A stretch of DNA of 8,811 nt, taken from NCBI GenBank assembly GCA_029062865.1, contig JAIDPG010000139.1:1-8811 (forward strand), written 5' to 3'. Shown piece after piece: positions 5,261 through 8,811 of the stretch; positions within the stretch are counted from its first letter, which is position 1; each line of letters opens with the position of its first letter. Source of the stretch: Oscillospiraceae bacterium (GTDB lineage Bacteria; Bacillota; Clostridia; Oscillospirales; Ruminococcaceae). The notes below the pieces were generated by a model. That model was given only the letters and a program-made list of their open reading frames with translations. It was not told where the DNA came from and made no database searches. Made by a program: the position numbers and the translations under genes.

Positions 5261-5740
5261 TTAATTAAGTGTTTGCTTCGGCGACTTCGTTTTTGTTTTC
5301 ATCACGACAAATACGACAATTCCGCCGACCGCGAGAGCGCCGCCCGCTATCTCGAACAGGACGCTCATTACAAACGCGCCGCCCCTTGGAGTGTAGTAGA
5401 TCTCCTCGGGGTCTTTCGGGTTCACGCGGATAGTCACGACCTCGCCCTCGGCAAACTCGGGCGGTTTGGAAGCCAGCTTGCTTATCGTGGAGTATTTCTT
5501 GCCGCCGAATTCGTACTCGAAAACGGGCATGTATTTTGTCGTGTTCGAGCCGCGCGCGACGCCGTCCGCGACCTTTTTGACCTCAAGGTTTTTCTTGACT
5601 GTCGCGGTCACGCGTTCTGTGCATTTTATCCTGCTGCCCGACGAGCCGAGTATCAGCGTTCCGATAAGGAAAAACAACACTCCCGCGATGATCATCAGGA
5701 CACATTGCGTGTGCCGCGCCTTGTTATCGGCGATCTGCAT
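5261..5740 (-). CDS. DUF3592-type two-helix membrane protein
   Basis: This 159-residue membrane protein has two predicted helices, residues about 13-32 and 122-147, with a positively charged C-terminal tail. The region between them (about 38-120) is a soluble beta-rich domain. It has the marks of DUF3592: YMPVFEYEFGGKKY (70-83) and VVTIRVNPKDPEEIYY (101-116). No enzymatic residues are evident and the family's function is unknown; members are usually small membrane proteins whose soluble domain faces outward. The start at 5740 is set by AAGGAGGGAG (complement of about 5748-5757) a few bases upstream; a longer frame reaching 5782 would place the start inside the terminator hairpin. The gene lies 88 bases after pckA on the same strand with a strong hairpin between and no clear promoter, so it may be expressed by read-through from pckA. 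Confidence 0.8.
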   Translation of the reverse strand: MQIADNKARHTQCVLMIIAGVLFFLIGTLILGSSGSRIKCTERVTATVKKNLEVKKVADGVARGSNTTKYMPVFEYEFGGKKYSTISKLASKPPEFAEGEVVTIRVNPKDPEEIYYTPRGGAFVMSVLFEIAGGALAVGGIVVFVVMKTKTKSPKQTLN

Positions 5741-5768
5741 AAATCTCCCTCCTTGTTTCGGGCAGTTC

Positions 5769-5797
5769 GAAATCCCCCTCAAAAAGAGGGGGATTTC
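5769..5797 (-). terminator. Strong hairpin downstream of pckA
   Basis: GAAATCCCCCTC (5769-5780) and GAGGGGGATTTC (5786-5797) form a perfect 12-bp stem around a 5-base loop (AAAAA, or TTTTT on the - strand). It follows the pckA stop (5829-5831) by about 30 bases. In the leftward direction the T-run lies in the loop and outer stem rather than after it, so termination may be partial and allow the DUF3592 gene to be read. The 14-base string AAAGAGGGGGATTT also occurs at 5242-5255. Confidence 0.7.
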
Positions 5798-5828
5798 TTT
5801 ATGATTTCTATATCCGGCGATTTACGGA

Positions 5829-7433
5829 TCAGAGCTGGGGACCTGCGGGAACAAGTGCCTTGCCCGCGTCGTTGCCCTCGTACTTCGCGAAGTTCTTGAT
5901 AAATCTCGCGGCGAGATCCTTTGCCTTCTCCTCCCACTCGGAAGCGTTAGCGTAAGTGTCGCGCGGGTCGAGGATCGCGGGGTCAACGCCCGGAAGCTCG
6001 GTGGGAACCTCAAAGTTGAAGAACGGGATCTTCTTGGTGGGCGCGTTCGCGATAGCGCCGCCGAGAATAGCGTCGATGATGCCGCGCGTGTCCTTGATCG
6101 AAATGCGCTTGCCCGTGCCGTTCCAGCCGGTGTTTACGAGATACGCCTTAGCGCCGCTCTTCTGCATTCTCTTAACAAGCTCTTCCGCGTACTTTGTCGG
6201 GTGGAGCTCAAGGAACGCCTGACCAAAGCAAGCGGAGAACGTCGGGGTCGGCTCGGTGATGCCGCGCTCCGTGCCCGCGAGCTTAGCGGTAAAGCCCGAA
6301 AGGAAGTAGTACTGCGTCTGCTCGGGAGTGAGAATAGAAACAGGCGGCAGAACGCCGAACGCGTCAGCGGAAAGGAAGATAACATCCTTAGCCGCGGGAG
6401 CGGACGAGATCGGTCTTACGATATTCTGAATGTGGTCGATCGGATAGGAAACACGAGTGTTTTCGGTAACGCTCTTGTCCTTGAAGTCGATCTTACCGTT
6501 AGCGTCGAGAGTAACGTTCTCAAGCAGCGCGTTTCTCTTGATTGCGTTGTAGATGTCGGGCTCGCTGTCCTTGTCGAGGTCGATGACCTTAGCGTAGCAG
6601 CCTCCCTCGAAATTGAACACGCCGTTGTCGTCCCAGCCGTGCTCGTCGTCGCCGATGAGAAGGCGCTTCGGGTCGGTGGAAAGCGTGGTCTTGCCGGTGC
6701 CGGAGAGGCCGAAGAAGATAGCGGTGTTCTTGCCGTCCATATCGGTGTTCGCCGAGCAGTGCATAGAAGCGATGCCCTTAAGCGGCAGGTAGTAGTTCAT
6801 CATCGAGAACATACCCTTCTTCATCTCACCGCCGTACCACGTGTTGATAATAACCTGCTCGCGGCTCGTAACGTTGAACGCGACCGCGGTCTCGGAGTTC
6901 AAGCCCAGCGCCTTGTAATCATCAACCTTAGCCTTAGACGCGTTATAAACAACGAAGTTCGGCTCGAAGCTCGCAAGCTCCTCCGCGGTCGGCTTGATAA
7001 ACATATTCTCAATAAAGTGAGCCTGCCAAGCAACCTCAACGATAAAGCGGACAGCCATTCTCGTGTCCTTGTTAGCGCCGCAGAACGCGTCCACAACGTA
7101 GAGCTTCTTGTCGCAGAGCTCCTTAACAGCGAGCTCCTTGAGCTTCGCCCATACGTCCTCGCTAATCGGGTGGTTGTCGTTCTTGTACTCGTCGGAGGTC
7201 CACCAAACGGTGTCCTTGGAGTTCTCGTCCATAACGATATACTTGTCCTTAGGCGAACGCCCGGTGTACACGCCCGTCATAACGTTCACCGCGCCGAGCT
7301 CGCTTTCCTGTCCCTTGTCGTAGCCCGTAAGCGACGGATCGAGCTCCGCCTTGTACAGTTCCTCGTAGGACGGGTTGTAGCCGATAATCGTCGCACCCGT
7401 GATGCCATACTTCGTCAAATCGATGTTAGCCAT
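5829..7433 (-). CDS. pckA: Phosphoenolpyruvate carboxykinase (ATP)
   Basis: This 534-residue cytoplasmic enzyme interconverts oxaloacetate plus ATP with PEP, CO2 and ADP. In anaerobic gut Clostridia it often runs in the CO2-fixing direction or supports gluconeogenesis. Motifs in order: TGRSPKDKY (57-65; substrate-binding Arg), WYGGEMKKG (199-207; Mn-binding Lys), MHCSAN (224-229; Mn-binding His), the kinase loop GLSGTGKTT (242-250), LIGDDEHGW (259-267; metal-binding Asp) and FNFEGGCYAK (273-282). FSACFGQAF lies further on. The length is normal for the ATP-dependent family (about 520-540). Start 7433 is chosen because AGAGG lies about 10 bases upstream and MANIDLTKYGI is a normal PEPCK beginning; a frame extending to 7499 reads implausible untranslated leader. 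A consensus promoter (7505-7533) drives it, and a hairpin at 5769-5797 follows. Codon use is strongly biased, consistent with high expression, and creates long empty frames on the opposite strand. Confidence 0.97.
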   Translation of the reverse strand: MANIDLTKYGITGATIIGYNPSYEELYKAELDPSLTGYDKGQESELGAVNVMTGVYTGRSPKDKYIVMDENSKDTVWWTSDEYKNDNHPISEDVWAKLKELAVKELCDKKLYVVDAFCGANKDTRMAVRFIVEVAWQAHFIENMFIKPTAEELASFEPNFVVYNASKAKVDDYKALGLNSETAVAFNVTSREQVIINTWYGGEMKKGMFSMMNYYLPLKGIASMHCSANTDMDGKNTAIFFGLSGTGKTTLSTDPKRLLIGDDEHGWDDNGVFNFEGGCYAKVIDLDKDSEPDIYNAIKRNALLENVTLDANGKIDFKDKSVTENTRVSYPIDHIQNIVRPISSAPAAKDVIFLSADAFGVLPPVSILTPEQTQYYFLSGFTAKLAGTERGITEPTPTFSACFGQAFLELHPTKYAEELVKRMQKSGAKAYLVNTGWNGTGKRISIKDTRGIIDAILGGAIANAPTKKIPFFNFEVPTELPGVDPAILDPRDTYANASEWEEKAKDLAARFIKNFAKYEGNDAGKALVPAGPQL

Positions 7434-7504
7434 TTGAATTACCTCTTTCTTAAGAAAATTACGAGATTGCCGCGCCGCGCGCAACAACTCTCTCCACATA
7501 TACC

Positions 7505-7533
7505 ATTATACACTATTTTTTGCAAGATGTCAA
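7505..7533 (-). promoter_or_regulatory. Consensus SigA promoter of pckA
   Basis: On the - strand TTGACA (complement of 7528-7533) is followed after exactly 17 bases by TATAAT (complement of 7505-7510), perfect matches to both hexamers. Transcription would begin near 7498, leaving a leader of about 65 bases before ATG 7433. The strength fits a highly expressed metabolic gene. No obvious catabolite-control operator was recognised. Confidence 0.92.
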
Positions 7534-7600
7534 GGAATAATTTGCAATTTTCGGGAAAAATATTTTTGGGAAGTGATTTTTCACGATTATGCTGCTGCGA

Positions 7601-7914
7601 GCCGCTTTTGATGCGGTCTAGTTGTGTTGACTGCCTCGGGACGCGGCTTTTGATGCGCTCTTGTTGTGTTGACTGTCTCGTTTTATTTTAAAGTCGCGAA
7701 AAACCGGCTCACTTCGTTCGCCTAGCCGCCTGCTAAGGTTCCGTTCGCTTCGCTCGCTCCACCTTAGCGGGCGCTTTTTTCGCTCCACACTTCGCTTGGT
7801 GGGTTGCTTTTGGTCGGTACGCGGCTTTAATGCGGTTTGGCCGGGTAATGCGAGCCGTTTTTATGCGGTCTTGTTGTGTTGATTGTCTCGGAGCGCGGCT
7901 TTAATGCGGTTTGG
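7601..7914. repeat. Dispersed ~38-nt repeat family, three full and several half copies
   Basis: Full copies lie at 7601-7638, 7643-7680 and 7854-7890. They share a GC-GCTTTT-GATGCGG half joined to a TTGTTGTGTTGACTGTCTCG half, with a few substitutions. Half copies of the first part are an identical 20-mer at 7821-7840 and 7895-7914 and a diverged one near 7931-7946. Copies 1 and 2 are nearly adjacent. Copies 2 and 3 are split by the palindromic element at 7687-7786, as if it had landed in a pre-existing array. There is no conserved coding frame and no CRISPR-like spacer regularity. Confidence 0.75.
7687..7786 (-). repeat. Palindromic element A, inverted relative to element B
   Basis: The left end is GTCGCGAAAAA (7693-7703) and the right end is a decayed TTTTTTCGC (7775-7783). 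Inside, CGCCTGCTAAGGT (7727-7739) pairs with ACCTTAGCGGGCG (7761-7773), 13 pairs with one G-U. Reverse-complemented, the element matches 8516-8621 over nearly its whole length but lacks about 10 bases of the CTTCGCTC-type spacer. Small size, terminal inverted ends and absence of a gene resemble a MITE or REP-like element. Confidence 0.8.
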
Positions 7915-8052
7915 TTACGCTGCTGCGTGCGTTTTTATGCGCCGCCTTTATTCGCAAATTCTTGCCTCTTGCTTCTGTAATTCTTGCTTTTATCAGCAAA
8001 AACTCTCAAATGCGCAAAAAATTACCTTTAATAATTCCCGCGGCGGTGAAAA

Positions 8053-8110
8053 CAATAATAGCGCAAAGGGATTTCATCATTAAATTTCGGCACGACCTTT
8101 GCTATTATTG
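8053..8110 (+). repeat. 58-bp palindrome just upstream of the spore protein gene
   Basis: The left arm CAATAATAGCGCAAAGG (8053-8069) and the right arm CCTTTGCTATTATTG (8096-8110) form a 15-bp stem with a 2-base bulge on the left and a 26-base loop. It ends 10 bases before the ribosome site AGGAG (8121-8125) of the SASP gene. It may be a leader hairpin stabilising the mRNA, an operator, or an inserted palindromic element. No T-tract follows, so it is not a usual terminator. A SigG-type promoter could not be identified with confidence around it. Confidence 0.7.
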
Positions 8111-8132
8111 AAATTGAACAAGGAGAATTATC

Positions 8133-8306
8133 ATGGCTAAACAGTCTAAAGCAAATCTTAAGAACATCAAGATGCAGGCAGCAAGCGAAGTCGGCGTAAA
8201 CCTCAACCAGGGCTACAACGGCGACCTCACCGCTAAGCAGGCAGGCTCCATCGGCGGTCAGATGGTCAAGAAGATGATCGAGTCTTACGAGCAGAGCGCT
8301 AAGTAA
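8133..8306 (+). CDS. Alpha/beta-type small acid-soluble spore protein
   Basis: This 57-residue protein belongs to the alpha/beta SASP family, which coats DNA in the spore core, shifts it toward an A-like form and protects it from UV and heat. It is degraded at germination for amino acids. Seen here: a basic N-terminus, ASEVGV (17-22) matching the site cut by the germination protease GPR, and TAKQAGSIGGQMVKKMIE (33-50) matching the conserved second DNA-contact segment with its GS-GG motif. The length is slightly below the usual 60-75 residues. AGGAG (8121-8125) sits 7 bases before the ATG, and a terminator follows, so the gene is monocistronic. SigG control in the forespore is expected from the family; the promoter is not clearly visible. 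It is the main evidence that the organism sporulates or descends from a sporulating lineage. Confidence 0.93.
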   Translation: MAKQSKANLKNIKMQAASEVGVNLNQGYNGDLTAKQAGSIGGQMVKKMIESYEQSAK

Positions 8307-8331
8307 AGCTTGTAAAACTCCGTCACAAGCG

Positions 8332-8363
8332 TCCCTCGGGCACAAGCGGCTCGGGGGATTTTT
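8332..8363 (+). terminator. Terminator of the SASP gene
   Basis: TCCCTCGGG (8332-8340) and CTCGGGGGA (8350-8358) form a 9-bp stem that includes two G-U pairs, around a 9-base loop. TTTTT follows directly (8359-8363). It lies 26 bases after the SASP stop and fits an intrinsic terminator. Confidence 0.8.
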
Positions 8364-8515
8364 CGGCTTGGCAAATTTTTGGTGAATAAAGGCGGAAAAC
8401 TTATCCATAATAGTTAAAGAGATAGTTGCGGCAGCGCGCTCAACGCGACCGTCTTATCACGTGATGGCGTTGCCGTTTGGGGCATAACCGCCGAGAAAAC
8501 CTGCCGGGGAGCCGT

Positions 8516-8621
8516 GTCGCGAAAAAAGCGCCTGCTAAAGTGGAGTGAAGCGAAGCGAAACGGAACTTTAGCAGGCGGCTAGGCGAACGGAGCGAAGCGA
8601 AGTGAGACGGTTTTTCGCGAC
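8516..8621 (+). repeat. Palindromic element B (106 bp) with 11-bp terminal inverted repeats
   Basis: The ends GTCGCGAAAAA (8516-8526) and TTTTTCGCGAC (8611-8621) are perfect inverted repeats. Inside, CGCCTGCTAAAGT (8529-8541) pairs perfectly with ACTTTAGCAGGCG (8565-8577). The spacers are rich in GCGAAGCGAA tracts. It is the inverted, more intact counterpart of the element at 7687-7786. The inner stem pairs A-T where the other copy has G-C, so pairing is kept although the bases changed. A non-autonomous MITE/REP-like repeat or a structured RNA gene are both possible. Confidence 0.82.
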
Positions 8622-8657
8622 TTTTAAATCCGGCGAAGATTAGTGTAAGGGAACAGC

Positions 8658-8683
8658 ATTATAGCGCATCACAAGCCTGTCAA
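8658..8683 (-). promoter_or_regulatory. Promoter-like hexamers pointing leftward into element B
   Basis: On the - strand TTGACA (complement of 8678-8683) and TATAAT (complement of 8658-8663) are both perfect, but the spacer is only 14 bases, too short for a normal SigA promoter. If active it would transcribe leftward through element B. No gene start follows. Chance or a decayed promoter is as likely as a functional one. Confidence 0.3.
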
Positions 8684-8756
8684 CGCGAGGGCGGCGCATC
8701 AAAGGCGCGTTACGAAAAAAGCAACATAACCGGCGACGACATAAATTTCAAAAAGT

Positions 8757-8786
8757 GTCATAATTTTGCGAAAGCAAAATTATGAC
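8757..8786 (-). terminator. 13-bp hairpin, probably terminator of a leftward gene beyond the window
   Basis: GTCATAATTTTGC (8757-8769) and GCAAAATTATGAC (8774-8786) pair perfectly around GAAA. On the - strand the stem is followed two bases later by TTTTT, as expected for an intrinsic terminator of leftward transcription. On the + strand no T-tract follows. The bases to the right edge are too few to identify a gene. Confidence 0.55.
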
Positions 8787-8811
8787 CGGTTCCGTCAGCG
8801 GTGTCGTTCCG

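Larger units (their letters stand above)
7534..8052. other. Non-coding, repeat-rich intergenic region left of the SASP gene
   Basis: Between the pckA promoter and the palindrome before the spore protein gene I see no credible gene. Open frames here have no ribosome sites and translate the repeats. The content is several copies of a ~38-nt repeat and its half-units (7601-7950) and palindromic element A (7687-7786). From about 7950 the sequence turns AT-rich and plain. Confidence 0.7.
8364..8811. other. Non-coding region right of the SASP gene
   Basis: I see no credible gene in this stretch. It contains palindromic element B (8516-8621), a promoter-like pair of hexamers on the - strand (8658-8683) and a terminator-like hairpin at the right edge (8757-8786). 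The part from 8364 to 8515 shows nothing recognisable beyond a 10-base palindrome ATCACGTGAT (8456-8465). Confidence 0.65.

Noticed and set aside
5153..5899. A 248-codon + strand frame with a GGAGG just before its ATG
   Set aside because: The apparent ribosome site is inside the 15-bp hairpin stem, and most of the frame is antisense to the DUF3592 gene and the end of pckA, with Arg-rich, non-protein-like composition.
6201..7691. A 496-codon open frame on the + strand
   Set aside because: It lies antisense to pckA, has low-complexity Arg/Val/Leu-rich translation, no ribosome site, and runs on into non-coding repeats. It is a by-product of pckA codon bias.
8028..8408. A 126-codon - strand frame over the SASP gene
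   Set aside because: It is antisense to a clear SASP gene and its terminator and has no family resemblance.
8456..8465. Palindrome ATCACGTGAT as an operator
   Set aside because: A lone 10-base palindrome with no adjacent promoter or gene is expected by chance.

Overview
The window looks like chromosome from a spore-forming gut-type member of the Clostridia (Oscillospiraceae/Ruminococcaceae-like; the rank is inferred). The pointers are a small acid-soluble spore protein gene, strong AGGAGG-type ribosome sites, near-consensus SigA promoters, an ATP-dependent PEP carboxykinase and oxygen-sensitive Fe-S and radical SAM enzymes. TGA is an ordinary stop codon here, because several intact genes end with it.

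Region 1 (1-4207, + strand) reads as one operon behind an extended -10 promoter at 2-30. Its first gene encodes a 57-residue Cys-rich peptide with three near-perfect 9-residue repeats of the type ACGSGDKPA. Two hairpins follow, then a radical SAM/SPASM enzyme, a nitroreductase-family flavoprotein, a split-barrel flavoprotein fused to a 2[4Fe-4S] ferredoxin, a zinc-type macrodomain ADP-ribose hydrolase and a class M sirtuin (SirTM). From the radical SAM gene onward the genes are spaced by 12 bases or fewer or overlap. The first part is a candidate RiPP pathway of the 'ACGX' type: the SPASM enzyme would modify the repeat peptide and the flavin and ferredoxin proteins could supply or remove electrons. 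The last two genes form a write/erase pair for protein ADP-ribosylation. The usual partner genes of that pair (a GcvH-like lipoyl carrier and a lipoate ligase) are not in the window, so the target here is unknown. This joining of a repeat-peptide maturase with an ADP-ribosylation cycle is the most interesting feature of the window.

Region 2 (4204-5260, + strand) holds a DUF5131 (phage Gp37/Gp68-like) radical SAM-like gene with its own near-perfect SigA promoter, which overlaps the sirtuin stop codon. The gene is interrupted by an in-frame TGA; beyond it 47 more codons encode a tail with seven cysteines that looks like the natural C-terminus of the family. Terminator-type hairpins follow.

Region 3 (5261-7533, - strand) holds a DUF3592-type two-helix membrane protein and pckA. 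pckA has a consensus TTGACA-17-TATAAT promoter, and a strong hairpin separates it from the DUF3592 gene.

Region 4 (7534-8811) is mostly non-coding and rich in repeats. It contains several copies of a ~38-nt repeat, two inverted copies of a ~100-bp palindromic element (11-bp ends, an inner 13-bp hairpin with a compensatory base change), a 58-bp palindrome, and between these one real gene, a 57-residue alpha/beta-type SASP with its terminator.
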